Origin: Lachnospiraceae bacterium
Lineage (GTDB): Bacteria; Bacillota; Clostridia; Lachnospirales; Lachnospiraceae
DNA: 48,321 nt
Direction of reading: 5' to 3'
NCBI GenBank assembly: GCA_910575035.1
Contig: CAJTDL010000035.1
Span: forward strand, 1 to 48,321
The first letter of the stretch is position 1. Each line of letters opens with the position of its first letter. The position numbers and the translations under genes were made by a program. The notes beneath the pieces are model-generated. The model was not told where the DNA came from. It searched no databases and saw only the letters and a program-made list of their open reading frames with translations. Positions 18,214-28,012 of this stretch are shown in pieces.

Positions 18214-18443
18214 CATAGCACTGTATTCAGAAATGGGTGAAGCACAGTATCTGGCCATATTTATTTTTATTAAACTGGCACTTTATTATAATACCAGGAA
18301 GGGATAAACTGTTACAGGAATTAAGGAAAGGCACCCCTGGGAACACAGCAGGGAACGGGTACAGCCCAGGGAATGGGCGCAGCCGCTGGTATTGGCAGAA
18401 GCATAATAAAAAATTACAAAGAAGCAAAAAGGAGGATATAAAA
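18214..18443 (+). other. pdxS leader with GC-rich inverted repeat
   Basis: The 230-base spacer ahead of pdxS has a GC-rich part (18331-18400) with CCCTGGG (18335-18341) and CCCAGGG (18365-18371) as complementary arms, in an otherwise AT-rich leader. It may fold in the mRNA. I recognise no known riboswitch and no clear MocR-type operator. Confidence 0.3.
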
Positions 18444-19322
18444 ATGGCAGCAGAAAGCAGATGGGAATTAAATAAAGAACTGGCACAGATGTTAAAGGGA
18501 GGCGTGATCATGGATGTGACTACGCCGGAACAGGCTAAGATTGCAGAGGAGGCAGGGGCATGCGCAGTTATGGCATTGGAGCGGATACCGGCAGATATCC
18601 GGGCGGCAGGCGGCGTGTCCAGGATGAGTGACCCAAAAATGATCCGGGGGATCCAGGAGGCAGTTTCTATCCCGGTTATGGCAAAGTGCAGGATTGGGCA
18701 TTTTGCAGAGGCGCAGATTTTAGAGGCAATTGAGATTGATTACATTGATGAGAGTGAGGTGCTCTCCCCGGCAGATGATGTATACCATATTGACAAGACA
18801 CAGTTTCAGGTGCCCTTTGTATGCGGTGCCAAGGATTTGGGAGAGGCTCTCCGCAGGATCAACGAAGGGGCTTCCATGATACGGACAAAGGGTGAGCCAG
18901 GGACTGGGGACGTGGTGCAGGCAGTGCGCCATATGCGCAAAATGAACAGCCAGATTGCCAAATTAGTGTCTATGCGGGAGGATGAGCTGTTCCAGGCGGC
19001 CAAGGAGCTGATGGTGCCTTATGATCTGGTAAAATTTGTCCATGAAAACGGTAAGCTTCCCGTTGTGAACTTTGCAGCAGGTGGCGTGGCTACGCCAGCA
19101 GACGCCTCCCTCATGATGCAGCTTGGGGCAGAAGGCGTATTTGTAGGCTCTGGCATCTTTAAATCAGGGAATCCGCAGAAACGTGCCAATGCCATTGTAA
19201 AGGCTGTTACAAACTATACAGACGCCAAGCTGATTGCAGAGCTGTCTGAGGATCTGGGTGAAGCTATGGTCGGCATTAACGAGCAGGAAATCCAGCTGTT
19301 GATGGCAGAAAGGGGCATATAA
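18444..19322 (+). CDS. pdxS: Pyridoxal 5'-phosphate synthase, synthase subunit PdxS
   Basis: PdxS makes pyridoxal 5'-phosphate from ribose 5-phosphate, glyceraldehyde 3-phosphate and ammonia delivered by PdxT. The 292-residue length is standard for this (beta/alpha)8 enzyme. Both catalytic lysines are at their canonical positions: Lys81 (MAKCRIGH; the Cys after Lys is an Ala or Val in many homologues) and Lys149 (RTKGEPGTG). AAGGAGGATATAAAA before the ATG at 18444 fixes the start. pdxT follows after one base, so both are translated from one mRNA and assemble into the 12+12 complex. Confidence 0.97.
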   Translation: MAAESRWELNKELAQMLKGGVIMDVTTPEQAKIAEEAGACAVMALERIPADIRAAGGVSRMSDPKMIRGIQEAVSIPVMAKCRIGHFAEAQILEAIEIDYIDESEVLSPADDVYHIDKTQFQVPFVCGAKDLGEALRRINEGASMIRTKGEPGTGDVVQAVRHMRKMNSQIAKLVSMREDELFQAAKELMVPYDLVKFVHENGKLPVVNFAAGGVATPADASLMMQLGAEGVFVGSGIFKSGNPQKRANAIVKAVTNYTDAKLIAELSEDLGEAMVGINEQEIQLLMAERGI

Positions 19323-19323
19323 A

Positions 19324-19926
19324 ATGAGGATTGCAGTGCTGGCTGTGCAGGGTGCCTTTATTGAGCATGAGCATATCCTGCAGCGGCTGGGAGCAGAATG
19401 CGTGGAGCTCCGCAAGGTCAGTGACCTTCGGGGAGGCTTTGATGGGCTGATCCTCCCTGGGGGTGAGAGCACTGTCCAGGGGAAGCTCCTGCGGGAGCTC
19501 CATATGTTTGATGCGTTAAAGGAAATGATCACATCTGGAACGCCAGTGATGGGAACCTGCGCTGGCCTGATCCTTTTGGCGGAGCATCTGTCAAATGACA
19601 CCAATGCTTATTTTGGCACATTGCCCATTACGGTTCAAAGGAATGCCTATGGCAGGCAGCTGGGGAGTTTTTCAGCATCTGCATATGTCCAGGGGCTTCC
19701 AGAAGGCGGGGAGGAATTTCCATTGGAGTTTATCCGTGCGCCTTATATCTCTGGCATATACGATGACGAGAACGTAACCCCTATTGTTACAATCCCTAAA
19801 ATGCCGGATGGCTCTGAGGGGCAAAATGTAGTAGGCGTCCGATGCCAAAACCAGATCGGCCTTGCATTTCATCCAGAGCTTACAAAAGATAACCGATGCC
19901 ATAAAATGTTCCTGGATTTATGCTGA
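19324..19926 (+). CDS. pdxT: Pyridoxal 5'-phosphate synthase, glutaminase subunit PdxT
   Basis: A 200-residue class I glutamine amidotransferase that hydrolyses glutamine and channels ammonia to PdxS. The nucleophile is Cys79 in GTCAGLIL, the oxyanion strand is ILPGGEST near residue 45, and the His/Glu pair is in LAFHPELT (His183, Glu185). It starts two bases after the pdxS stop codon. A terminator follows 60 bases downstream, closing a two-gene operon. Confidence 0.97.
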   Translation: MRIAVLAVQGAFIEHEHILQRLGAECVELRKVSDLRGGFDGLILPGGESTVQGKLLRELHMFDALKEMITSGTPVMGTCAGLILLAEHLSNDTNAYFGTLPITVQRNAYGRQLGSFSASAYVQGLPEGGEEFPLEFIRAPYISGIYDDENVTPIVTIPKMPDGSEGQNVVGVRCQNQIGLAFHPELTKDNRCHKMFLDLC

Positions 19927-19989
19927 GGCCGGGGAATGCCTGAATGTTTGGATAGGGGCATTTGCAGGCGGATATATAGAGGAAGGAGA

Positions 19990-20028
19990 GTCGGAAAGAC
20001 GCATAAACAGCGTGCTTTCCGGCTTTTT
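19990..20028 (+). terminator. pdxST terminator
   Basis: GTCGGAAAG (19990-19998) pairs with CTTTCCGGC (20015-20023), helped by inner ACGC/GCGT arms, and is followed by TTTTT (20024-20028). It is a good intrinsic terminator after pdxT. Confidence 0.8.
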
Positions 20029-20177
20029 GTATAGAAATTTGCATGGCAGGTTCATTTATGGATTGAGAGGAAGGCATTTTTGGTATATAATAGGCTTTAG
20101 AAAATATCATGCAGGGCTTATTTCTGATAAGGGCAATATTTTTGTGAGATAAGAGTAATATAGGGAGAGGCGACAAT

Positions 20178-22361
20178 ATGGGATCAATATTTCATAAGGA
20201 TAAGGGATTTACACGCCGGGGAAAGTCCGTCGTGTTGGTTTCCGTGCTGATTATTGTTGTTTTATTTGCATTGTTTTTTTCCACAGGATGGTTTATGAGT
20301 TCTTCGCAAAAGGCAACAGAGGATTCTGTGCACAATGTAAGCGAATTTTATTTAGAAGAGCTGTCTGCCCAAACCGGCCGCCAGATGCAAAGCACCCTGA
20401 GCCATCAGCTGCAGGGGCTTCAGGCGGCGCTCCATGTGATTCAGGAAAGGGATCTGGAAGATAAAGGCGCTCTGGAGAGCCATATTTCCAATATGGCTCA
20501 AATCCATGCATTTGATTATTACGCCCTTGTGGATGGGGAAGGGACGGTACATACAAAGGCAGGCGCATTTTCCAGGCAGCCCAGGCTGGATTTTCTGGCC
20601 GATGCAAATATCAAAGAGCCCCATATTTCCATTGACCAGGCTTCGGGAGAGGAAAATATGGTGATTATTACTGTCCCAGCGGGGGAGCTGGAATTTCAGG
20701 GAAAGCCGCTGGCTTATGGTGTGCTTGGTATTAATGCCAGCACCATATCAGGGAATCTTTCCCTGCAGAACACGGAAGACCAGATTTTTTCCAATGTGAT
20801 CCTGCGGGATGGCTCTTATCTGGTCAAAACTCCACATGTGCATTTAGAGGAGAATAGCAATGTGTATACGGCATTAAAGGGGCAGGCGGATTTCCAGGAA
20901 GGCTATTCTGCAGAGGAGATGCAGGAAAATGTGGAATCTGGCAAAAGCGGTATTATCTCTTATTATCTGAAAGGGATCCTGCATTATACCTATTATGCCC
21001 CGGCAGAGGGGACAGATTGGTATCTGACTACCACAATCCACTATGGCACGGTCAGCGCCAATGTTGAGGCAGTTCGGGCCACATTGACGAAAAACAGTAT
21101 GATCCAGCTGGCCGTGGTGCTTTTTGTGGTGTTCGGCGTACTGCTGGTGTATATTTGGCAGAGGCGCAGAAATGATATACTCCATTTGGAAAAGCTGAAG
21201 GCGGAAGAGGGCAGTAGGGCTAAGAGCCTGTTCCTCTCCAATATGTCCCATGATATCCGTACGCCTATGAACGCGATCATCGGGTTTACGGATTTGGCGA
21301 TTCAGCATGAATATGATAAGGATGCCAGCCGCATCCATGAATATCTGATAAAGATCCAGACTGCCAGCCGCCATTTGCTTAATCTGATCAATGATGTGCT
21401 GGACATGAGCCGGATTGAAAGCGGGAAAATGCACCTGGAGGAGGTTCCCTGCAATATTCCGGAGATCCTGTCCGGCATACAGGCTATTGTACAGGGGCAG
21501 GTGCAGGAAAGGGAGCAGACCCTGCATATTGACGCCAGCCAGGTTGAAAATGAAGATGTCTGCTGCGATAAACTGCGGCTGAACCAGGTGCTTTTGAACC
21601 TTCTGGGAAATGCCATTAAGTTTACGCCGCCAGGAGGCGTTATCACAGTAACTGCTTCCCAAAAGGGGAGCCTGCGAAATGGATGCGGGGCTTATGAATT
21701 TCGTGTGAAGGACAATGGCATTGGCATGGCTCATGAATTTGCCCAAAAGGTGTTTGAGCCCTTTGAGCGGGAGCGCACCTCTACAGTCAGCGGCATTCAG
21801 GGAACCGGGCTGGGTATGGCTATCACCAAAAATATTATTGATATGATGAAAGGGACAATCCGCGTGGAGACAGCCCTGGATATAGGGACGGAATTTATTA
21901 TCAATGTAGATTTCAGGGTACATGACGGGAATATGGAAACAGAAGGGATACAGGAGGCGGAGCAGGATGAGCTGGATTTTACAGGAAAGCGGATTTTGCT
22001 GGCGGAGGATAATGAGCTGAATCGTGAGATTGCAACAGAAATCCTGCAGCAGTATGGATTTGAGGTAGATGGGGTTGGGGATGGGGCAGAAGTTGTAGAG
22101 AGGGTTCAAAATGCCATGCCTGGAGACTACCACCTGATCCTGATGGATGTGCAGATGCCTATTATGGACGGGCATGCGGCCACTAAGGAAATCCGCAGTC
22201 AGAAGGGTTCGCCTTATGCTTCCATCCCAATTATTGCTATGACGGCAAATGCTTTTGAAGAGGACAAAAGGGCAGCCCTGGAATGCGGCATGGACGGGCA
22301 TCTTGCCAAGCCGGTGGATGTGCCGACGCTTTTGCGGCTTTTGTCAGATGTCCTGAAATAA
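20178..22361 (+). CDS. Membrane-bound hybrid histidine kinase with receiver
   Basis: A 727-residue sensor kinase. A membrane helix at about 18-40 is followed by an extracellular Cache-like sensor domain (about 45-295; [14 protein letters not shown], then a second half ending TDWYLTTTI) and a second membrane helix (about 308-328). Inside are the dimerisation domain with His358 in [11 protein letters not shown], the HATPase ([28 protein letters not shown]) and a receiver with Asp657 in [12 protein letters not shown]. Cache domains usually bind small nutrients. GGGAGAGGCG precedes the ATG. There is no neighbouring output gene. Its receiver resembles that of the other hybrid kinase, including the DGHLAKPVD ending, suggesting related pathways. 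Confidence 0.92.
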   Translation: MGSIFHKDKGFTRRGKSVVLVSVLIIVVLFALFFSTGWFMSSSQKATEDSVHNVSEFYLEELSAQTGRQMQSTLSHQLQGLQAALHVIQERDLEDKGALESHISNMAQIHAFDYYALVDGEGTVHTKAGAFSRQPRLDFLADANIKEPHISIDQASGEENMVIITVPAGELEFQGKPLAYGVLGINASTISGNLSLQNTEDQIFSNVILRDGSYLVKTPHVHLEENSNVYTALKGQADFQEGYSAEEMQENVESGKSGIISYYLKGILHYTYYAPAEGTDWYLTTTIHYGTVSANVEAVRATLTKNSMIQLAVVLFVVFGVLLVYIWQRRRNDILHLEKLKAEEGSRAKSLFLSNMSHDIRTPMNAIIGFTDLAIQHEYDKDASRIHEYLIKIQTASRHLLNLINDVLDMSRIESGKMHLEEVPCNIPEILSGIQAIVQGQVQEREQTLHIDASQVENEDVCCDKLRLNQVLLNLLGNAIKFTPPGGVITVTASQKGSLRNGCGAYEFRVKDNGIGMAHEFAQKVFEPFERERTSTVSGIQGTGLGMAITKNIIDMMKGTIRVETALDIGTEFIINVDFRVHDGNMETEGIQEAEQDELDFTGKRILLAEDNELNREIATEILQQYGFEVDGVGDGAEVVERVQNAMPGDYHLILMDVQMPIMDGHAATKEIRSQKGSPYASIPIIAMTANAFEEDKRAALECGMDGHLAKPVDVPTLLRLLSDVLK

Positions 22362-22364
22362 CCC

Positions 22365-22393
22365 TTGCCTTTCCAAAGAAATTGTGATAAAAT
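22365..22393 (+). promoter_or_regulatory. rplS promoter
   Basis: TTGCCT (22365-22370), a 17-base spacer and TAAAAT (22388-22393) form a sigma-A promoter right after the kinase gene, giving an approximately 75-base leader before rplS. Confidence 0.65.
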
Positions 22394-22473
22394 ATCATAT
22401 CGTGAGACAAGAACATGATGGTCCTCTGTTACAGAAGGTATTAAGAACATCTAATCAAATAGGAGGTCGCGAG

Positions 22474-22827
22474 ATGAACACAGCAGAAATTATCAGAAGC
22501 ATTGAACAGGAACAGTTAAAGGCAGAAGTAACAGATTTCCGTGTAGGGGATACGGTAAAGGTCTATGGTAAGATCAAAGAGGGAAACCGCGAGAGGATCC
22601 AGGTTTTCGAAGGCATTGTCTTAAAAAGGCAGGGCGGGAGCAGCCGTGAGACATTTACAGTCAGAAAATTTTCCAATGGCATTGGCGTAGAGAAGACATG
22701 GCCGCTGCATTCCCCCAACGTGGAGAAGATTGAGGTAGTCCGTTACGGTAAGGTAAGGCGTGCAAAACTGAACTACTTGAGAGGCCGTGTAGGCAAGAGG
22801 GCGAAGGTAAAGGAAAGGGTAAAATAA
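22474..22827 (+). CDS. rplS: 50S ribosomal protein L19
   Basis: A 117-residue protein with the complete L19 signature: [24 protein letters not shown] and the C-terminal [12 protein letters not shown]19 sits at the 30S-50S interface. AGGAGG 8 bases before the ATG at 22474 fixes the start. Its own promoter lies upstream and a terminator downstream, so it is largely monocistronic; the rplS-lepB-rbgA order is conserved in Firmicutes. Confidence 0.98.
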   Translation: MNTAEIIRSIEQEQLKAEVTDFRVGDTVKVYGKIKEGNRERIQVFEGIVLKRQGGSSRETFTVRKFSNGIGVEKTWPLHSPNVEKIEVVRYGKVRRAKLNYLRGRVGKRAKVKERVK

Positions 22828-22854
22828 TCCATTCAGTTATAGGGAATCAGAAAA

Positions 22855-22887
22855 GGGGCAAATACATTTGTAGTTGCCCCCTTTTTT
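22855..22887 (+). terminator. rplS terminator
   Basis: GGGGCAA (22855-22861) pairs with TTGCCCC (22874-22880), flanked by AAAA and a CTTTTTT tail. It is a strong intrinsic terminator between rplS and lepB; the flanking A and T runs make it usable in both directions. Confidence 0.88.
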
Positions 22888-22945
22888 ACTTTTACATTGC
22901 TTTTGCAGAGTTAGGGCGTGTTTTGGTAAAAGGAAGAGGAAAAGG

Positions 22946-23527
22946 ATGAAAAGGACAGCAGGACTGAGCTTTTATCACAGGAAAAAGAAGATAAATACAG
23001 GCATATTGAAAGAAATCGTTGTTTGGGCAGTGGAGATTGCGCTGGCTATTGCAGTGACAGTGATTGTGGTGTCATTGTTTGGGTTCCGGATTTCCGTAGT
23101 GGGTTCTTCTATGTCCCCTACACTGGAGAATGGGGAGACTATATTGGTGAACCGCTTTGTGTACCATTTGTTAGACCCAAAGCCAAATGACCTGGTGGTG
23201 TTCCGTCCCAACGGGAATGAGAAATCCCATTACTATATTAAGCGTGTAGTGGCAGTTCCGGGGGATACAGTACAGGTGAAGGAAGGGGGAATCTATGTCA
23301 ATGGCTTTCCTATCCAGGAGGGAACCTCTGGCTCTGGCGTGGAGAATGCGCTGTTGGCAGAGGATGAAATCACGATTGGCGAGGATGAATACTTTGTGAT
23401 AGGCGACAACCGCAGCAGCAGTGAGGACAGCCGGTATGCCAGCATTGGCAATGTGAAAAAGGAATATATTGTGGGGGAGGCATGGATGGTCGCCTATCCC
23501 TGGAAAAATTTACGTCTTATAAAGTGA
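22946..23527 (+). CDS. lepB: Type I signal peptidase (first copy)
   Basis: A 193-residue membrane serine protease that cleaves signal peptides on the outer face of the membrane. One N-terminal membrane helix (about 25-45) follows a basic cytoplasmic tail. The catalytic dyad is Ser55 (GSSMSPTL) and Lys99 (YIKRVVAVPGD), and the C-terminal box GDNRSSSEDSR is intact. The start at 22946 follows AGGAAGAGGAAAAGG. The gene runs almost directly into rbgA. A second, diverged copy lies 950 bases further on, as in many Lachnospiraceae. Confidence 0.95.
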   Translation: MKRTAGLSFYHRKKKINTGILKEIVVWAVEIALAIAVTVIVVSLFGFRISVVGSSMSPTLENGETILVNRFVYHLLDPKPNDLVVFRPNGNEKSHYYIKRVVAVPGDTVQVKEGGIYVNGFPIQEGTSGSGVENALLAEDEITIGEDEYFVIGDNRSSSEDSRYASIGNVKKEYIVGEAWMVAYPWKNLRLIK

Positions 23528-23536
23528 GGTGGCGAT

Positions 23537-24382
23537 ATGCATTTTCAATGGTATCCAGGGCATATGACCAAGGCAAAGCGTCAGATGCAGGAGGATATGA
23601 AATTAATTGATCTGGTAATTGAGCTGGTGGACGCCCGGATTCCACTGGGGAGCCGCAATCCAGATATTGATGAGCTGGGGCGGAACAAGGCTAGGCTTAT
23701 TCTGATGAATAAGGCAGATTTGGCAGATGAAAGGCAGACGAAGGCATGGATGGCCTATTTTCAGGAGAAAGGGTATTTTACGGTAAAGCTGGATGCCAGG
23801 AGTAAGGCAGGGATGAAAGCCATCAGTGAGGAGATTATGAAGGCCTGCCGGGAGAAAATTGAGCGTGACCGCCGAAGGGGGATCAAGAACCGGCCGGTGC
23901 GGGCAATGGTGGTGGGGATCCCCAATGTGGGGAAATCCACATTTATCAATACCTATGCAGGGAAGGCCTGCGCAAAGACAGGGAATAAGCCTGGGGTTAC
24001 CAAAGGGAAGCAGTGGATTAAATTAAATAAAAATGTGGAGCTTTTGGACACGCCGGGAATTTTGTGGCCGAAATTTGAGGATCAGGAGGTAGGGCTCCAT
24101 CTGGCGCTGATCGGGTCAATTAAGGATGAGATACTGAATATTGATGAGCTTTCCCTGGAGCTGATCCGGATTTTAAAGGAGAAATACCCAGGGGTGCTGC
24201 AGAAACGGTATGGGGTGGAAGAAGACCAGGCAAATGCAGAACTGCTGCTTGGGATCGCAGTGAACCGTAATTGCGTGAAGAAGGGGAATGAGGCAGATTA
24301 CAGCAAGGCTGCCGCTGTGGTGATTGATGAGTTCCGCGGAGGGAATTTAGGGAGGATAACCCTTGAGTTCCCAGAGAGCTGA
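23537..24382 (+). CDS. rbgA: Ribosome biogenesis GTPase RbgA (YlqF)
   Basis: A circularly permuted GTPase that helps late 50S assembly. The G motifs appear in permuted order: NKAD (G4) at about residue 58, then GIPNVGKSTFIN (G1) at about 129 and DTPGI (G3) at about 174. The opening FQWYPGHMTKAKR is diagnostic of the family, and the helical C-terminal domain that binds rRNA is present. Length (281) is normal. GAGGTGGCGAT precedes the ATG, which lies 9 bases after lepB. The C-terminus is followed by the second lepB. Confidence 0.97.
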   Translation: MHFQWYPGHMTKAKRQMQEDMKLIDLVIELVDARIPLGSRNPDIDELGRNKARLILMNKADLADERQTKAWMAYFQEKGYFTVKLDARSKAGMKAISEEIMKACREKIERDRRRGIKNRPVRAMVVGIPNVGKSTFINTYAGKACAKTGNKPGVTKGKQWIKLNKNVELLDTPGILWPKFEDQEVGLHLALIGSIKDEILNIDELSLELIRILKEKYPGVLQKRYGVEEDQANAELLLGIAVNRNCVKKGNEADYSKAAAVVIDEFRGGNLGRITLEFPES

Positions 24383-24472
24383 AAAATAGCCCTTGAAATT
24401 TGGAAGGGGCGGCGGTAGAATAAAGGCAGTGGAGATTTTGAGGAAGTACAAAAGGCAGAAAAGAGAGTCGGT

Positions 24473-25078
24473 ATGAGGAAAAAAAGGAAGAATATAGGCA
24501 GCGGCATGGAAGGCAGCCCCAATGAGGCGGCAGAAGGGAAGAAAAGCGTGCTGGGGGAGACACTGAGTTTTATCCTTTATATTGCAATTGTGTTTTTGGC
24601 CACATATTTGGTGATCCATTATGTGGGGCAGCGTACCCAGGTGAGCGGGTCTTCCATGGAGTATACCTTAAGTGACGGGGATAATCTGATTGTGGATAAG
24701 ATTTCTTACCGCTTCCATGATCCGCAGCGGTTTGATATTATTGTGTTCCCTTTTAAGCAGGAGGAGAATACGTATTATATTAAGAGGGTGATTGGTTTGC
24801 CGGGAGAGACAGTCCAGATTGGGGCGGATGGCACAATATATATCAATGAAGAGCCATTGGATGAATCCTATGGGCGGGAGGTCATATTGAATCCTGGCCA
24901 GGCGGAAAAGCCGATTACCCTGGGGTTTGGGGAGTATTTTGTGCTGGGGGATAACCGGAATGCCAGTTCTGACAGCAGGGATCCCAGCGTGGGGGTGATC
25001 AAAAGGGAAGATATTATTGGGCGGGCCTGGCTTCGTCTGTATCCTTTTGATAAGATTGGGTTTATTAAGCATAAGTAA
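24473..25078 (+). CDS. lepB: Type I signal peptidase (second copy)
   Basis: A 201-residue signal peptidase with a single membrane helix (about 30-50), Ser61 in GSSMEYTL and Lys104 in YIKRVIGLPGE, and the GDNRNASSDSRD box. The residue after the nucleophile Met is Glu rather than the Pro or Gln seen in most homologues (GSSMEYT versus GSSMSPT), so substrate preference may differ from copy one. It lies between rbgA and rnhB. Two signal peptidases in tandem probably share the secretome. Confidence 0.94.
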   Translation: MRKKRKNIGSGMEGSPNEAAEGKKSVLGETLSFILYIAIVFLATYLVIHYVGQRTQVSGSSMEYTLSDGDNLIVDKISYRFHDPQRFDIIVFPFKQEENTYYIKRVIGLPGETVQIGADGTIYINEEPLDESYGREVILNPGQAEKPITLGFGEYFVLGDNRNASSDSRDPSVGVIKREDIIGRAWLRLYPFDKIGFIKHK

Positions 25079-25107
25079 CGTAAGCTTTCAGATAGAGGAG
25101 GAAGAAC

Positions 25108-25878
25108 GTGGGAATACATAAGAAAATTGGAGAGGTCAAATTAGAATTACAGGCAGCAGAGGAAACGATGCTGCCTTCTTTTATAGCAACATATAGAGAA
25201 GATGGGCGGGCTGGGGTGCAGAAGCTTGTGCAGCAGGCGCGGAAGCGGATGGAAGGCCTGGAAAGGGAGAGGGAGAGGATAGAGGCGCTGAGGGCTTTTG
25301 AGAAGAAATATGCCTCTATGGAATATATCTGTGGGATTGATGAGGCTGGCAGGGGGCCGTTGGCAGGGCCTGTGGTGGCAGGGGCGGTGATCTTGCCGAA
25401 GGATTGCCGGATTTTGTATATCAATGATTCAAAGAAACTGAGTGAGAAGAAGCGGGAAGGGCTTTATGATATTATTATGGAGCAGGCTGTGGCTGTGGGC
25501 ATTGGGATTGTGGAGCCGAAGCGGATTGATGAGATTAATATCCTGCAGGCGGATTATGAGGCCATGCGGCAGGCTATTCAAAATCTTGGGGTAGTGCCCG
25601 ATATATTATTAAATGATGCAGTGCGGATCCCGCAGGTGGACATCCCGCAGGTGCCCATTGTGCATGGGGATGCAAAAAGCATTTCCATTGGGGCAGCCAG
25701 TATTATTGCCAAGGTGGCCAGGGACCGGATTATGGTGCAGTATGATAAAGAAATGCCGGAGTATGGGTTTGCGCAGCATAAGGGATATGGGACGAAGGAG
25801 CATATGGAGGCCATTGAGAAGCATGGGATATCCCCAATCCATAGGAGGAGTTTTTTGAAGAAGATGGGGAAAGGGTAG
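25108..25878 (+). CDS. rnhB: Ribonuclease HII
   Basis: RNase HII removes ribonucleotides from DNA and RNA primers. The catalytic block GIDEAGRGPLAGPV has Asp78 and Glu79; the third Asp lies in LLNDAVRIP and a later acidic residue in ARDRIM. The extra N-terminal 70-residue helical region is usual for clostridial versions. Translation starts at GTG 25108, 6 bases after GAGGAGGAAG. It is co-directional with lepB and the FliK-like gene. Confidence 0.96.
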   Translation: MGIHKKIGEVKLELQAAEETMLPSFIATYREDGRAGVQKLVQQARKRMEGLERERERIEALRAFEKKYASMEYICGIDEAGRGPLAGPVVAGAVILPKDCRILYINDSKKLSEKKREGLYDIIMEQAVAVGIGIVEPKRIDEINILQADYEAMRQAIQNLGVVPDILLNDAVRIPQVDIPQVPIVHGDAKSISIGAASIIAKVARDRIMVQYDKEMPEYGFAQHKGYGTKEHMEAIEKHGISPIHRRSFLKKMGKG

Positions 25879-25913
25879 CCGCAAGAATTTGGTGGAAGGA
25901 AGGCGCAAAGAGT

Positions 25914-27938
25914 ATGTCATTTGTAGATGGGATTTTTCAGTATCAGGCGAATACGGCTTCGAATACAAGCATATTGAATCAGGTAAAAGGCGGGGGGAAG
26001 CCCCTGTCTGTACAGGGGCAGGAGCTGGTACCAGGAAAGGTATTTGAAGGGACTGTCACGGAGATGAAGAATGGGCAGGTGACCATTGGGCTCAGCGATG
26101 GGAAGGCCATTTCTGCCAGGATGGAACAGGGGGTAAGCCTTGTGAAAGGGCAGCCGATGCTGTTTGAGGTGAAGGCGAATACAGGAGATCAAATCTCAAT
26201 CCGCCCAGTGACATTGGAGAGCGCACAGAACCCAACGCTGATGAAGGCCTTGGAGGCGGCGGGGATGAAGGCAAATCCCAGGAACCTTTCTATGGTGAAC
26301 CAGATGATGATGGAGCAGCTTCCTATTGATAAAAATAGCCTGATGCAGATGGCGCGGGCAGTGGGGAATTTCCCGCAGGCAGATATGCAGACCTTGGTGC
26401 AGATGCAGAAGCTGGGATTTACCATTGATGAGAATACATTGAATCAGTTCCAGAACTATAAGAATGGGCAGCAGGCCATGCTGCCGGATATGCTGTCGCT
26501 GATGGAGGGGATTGCGGAATTTTCGGAGCAGGCTTTTGGGAAAGAGGGGATTGGGGGTGGAGCGGATGCCCTTGAAAATATTGTGCTGGGGCCGCAGGGG
26601 CAGGCAGCAGTCAGCCAGGGGCAGAATACAGGCATTAATCCAATGCTTGGGTTTCAGCAGCAGATATTGGAAATTCTGTTAGGCGGGGAATCGGGAACGC
26701 AGGGGACGGTTCCGGATCTGGCAGAGGGGCAGGCGGACGCAGCTCTTGGTGGGGAAATCGGAAGCCAGGCCACTCAGGAGGGGCAGGCAGGGAGTGTATT
26801 GGATACAGGAATGCAGAACCAGGCAGGAAGTACATCAGGTGCAGCAATGCCAGGGCAGGCAGGGAGCATATTGGATGCAGGAATACCAGGGCAGGCCAGC
26901 CAGGTATCAGGCCAGGAAGCCCAAGCGCCAGGCCAAAACGGCCAGATGCCGGAATCGGCAGGAACAGCCCAGCATTTGGGTGAAGGCACCCAGGCAGGCC
27001 AGGTGTCAGTCCAAAACAGTCAGGCGCCAGGAGCAGCAAGCGCTGCTTCACAGGCTGAGGCAGGGAGCCAGCCAGGGCAGGCTGGCAGCCAAATGGAGCA
27101 GCTGCAGAATCCCATCGACCATGTGCTAAGCCAAAAGCAGCAGAATACATTGTCATCTTTATTGCAGGAATTTTCCGGGGCAAGGGAAAATGGGCAGCTT
27201 TTGCCCAACGGCCAGTTAAATGCCAGCCTTTCCGCCGGGGAATTGCTGCAGCAGATTATGGGGGCTGTGAAGAATACGGAAAATGTCAGCGGCGATCTGT
27301 TAAAAAAGCTGTTTTTTTCCAAAGAGTATAAAGGGCTTTTGAAACAGGCGATGGCAGACCAATGGCTTCTGTCGCCGGAGAATCTGAAGGAGGAGGGGGC
27401 TGTGAAGGAACTGTACCAGCGTATGTCCAGGCAGATGGAGCAGCTGCAGCAGGCCTTGTCCCAGACAGGGAAAGAGGGGGCAGCCTTGGGAAAGACGGCA
27501 CAGTCCCTCCAAAGCAATATTGAATTTATGAACCAGCTGAACCAGGCCTATGCCTATGCACAGCTGCCGTTGAAATTGCGCAATCAGAATGCCCACAGCG
27601 ATTTGTATGTATATACAAATAAGAAAAACCTGCGGGAAAAGGGCGGAGAGCTTAGCGCCTTACTGCATTTGGATTTGGATCACCTGGGTTCTACGGATAT
27701 TTTTGTGAAGCTGAAGGGGACGGCTGTGCAAACGGAGTTTTATTTGGAGGATGAGGCTTCTTATCGGCTGATTGCAGGCTTTACAGACCGATTGGTGGAA
27801 CAGTTGCAGAATAAGGGGTATCAGTGCGAGGTAAAAGTGGAGAACCGCCAAAAACAACAGGATTTTGTGGAGGATTTTCTGGAACGGGAGAAGCCAAATG
27901 GAAAGCTGCACCGCTATTCCTTTGATGTAAAAGCATAA
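25914..27938 (+). CDS. FliK-like hook-length control family protein (YlqG-like)
   Basis: A 674-residue soluble protein whose last 110 residues (LSALLHLDLDHLGSTDIFVK, then FYLEDEASYRLI) form a FliK C-terminal-like domain. Its position between rnhB and an FlhB-tail protein matches ylqG-ylqH of Bacillus. Residues about 235-390 are a low-complexity region rich in Gly, Gln, Ala and Ser with recurring GQAG and QAGS units, comparable to the flexible ruler part of FliK. No flagellar genes are nearby. Whether it takes part in flagellar assembly or has an independent role is open. Start: ATG at 25914 (GGAAGGCGCAAAG upstream). Confidence 0.8.
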   Translation: MSFVDGIFQYQANTASNTSILNQVKGGGKPLSVQGQELVPGKVFEGTVTEMKNGQVTIGLSDGKAISARMEQGVSLVKGQPMLFEVKANTGDQISIRPVTLESAQNPTLMKALEAAGMKANPRNLSMVNQMMMEQLPIDKNSLMQMARAVGNFPQADMQTLVQMQKLGFTIDENTLNQFQNYKNGQQAMLPDMLSLMEGIAEFSEQAFGKEGIGGGADALENIVLGPQGQAAVSQGQNTGINPMLGFQQQILEILLGGESGTQGTVPDLAEGQADAALGGEIGSQATQEGQAGSVLDTGMQNQAGSTSGAAMPGQAGSILDAGIPGQASQVSGQEAQAPGQNGQMPESAGTAQHLGEGTQAGQVSVQNSQAPGAASAASQAEAGSQPGQAGSQMEQLQNPIDHVLSQKQQNTLSSLLQEFSGARENGQLLPNGQLNASLSAGELLQQIMGAVKNTENVSGDLLKKLFFSKEYKGLLKQAMADQWLLSPENLKEEGAVKELYQRMSRQMEQLQQALSQTGKEGAALGKTAQSLQSNIEFMNQLNQAYAYAQLPLKLRNQNAHSDLYVYTNKKNLREKGGELSALLHLDLDHLGSTDIFVKLKGTAVQTEFYLEDEASYRLIAGFTDRLVEQLQNKGYQCEVKVENRQKQQDFVEDFLEREKPNGKLHRYSFDVKA

Positions 27939-28012
27939 TGGGATTGAGGGGCATTTGGGAGGTTGGCTCCAATGATTTGGGTCAGTAAGGAGGGCGTAAA
28001 GGAGCAAGGCAG

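Noticed and set aside
18331-18400. Riboswitch ahead of pdxS
   Set aside because: Only one 7-bp inverted repeat is visible and no known riboswitch core was recognised.
20874-22301. 475-codon minus-strand frame opposite the hybrid kinase
   Set aside because: The plus strand encodes a clear histidine kinase and receiver throughout; the antisense frame has no recognisable domain or ribosome binding site.
26600-27200. Minus-strand Pro-rich reading frames opposite the FliK-like gene
   Set aside because: They are the complement of the Gly/Gln-rich repeat and have no starts or homology.
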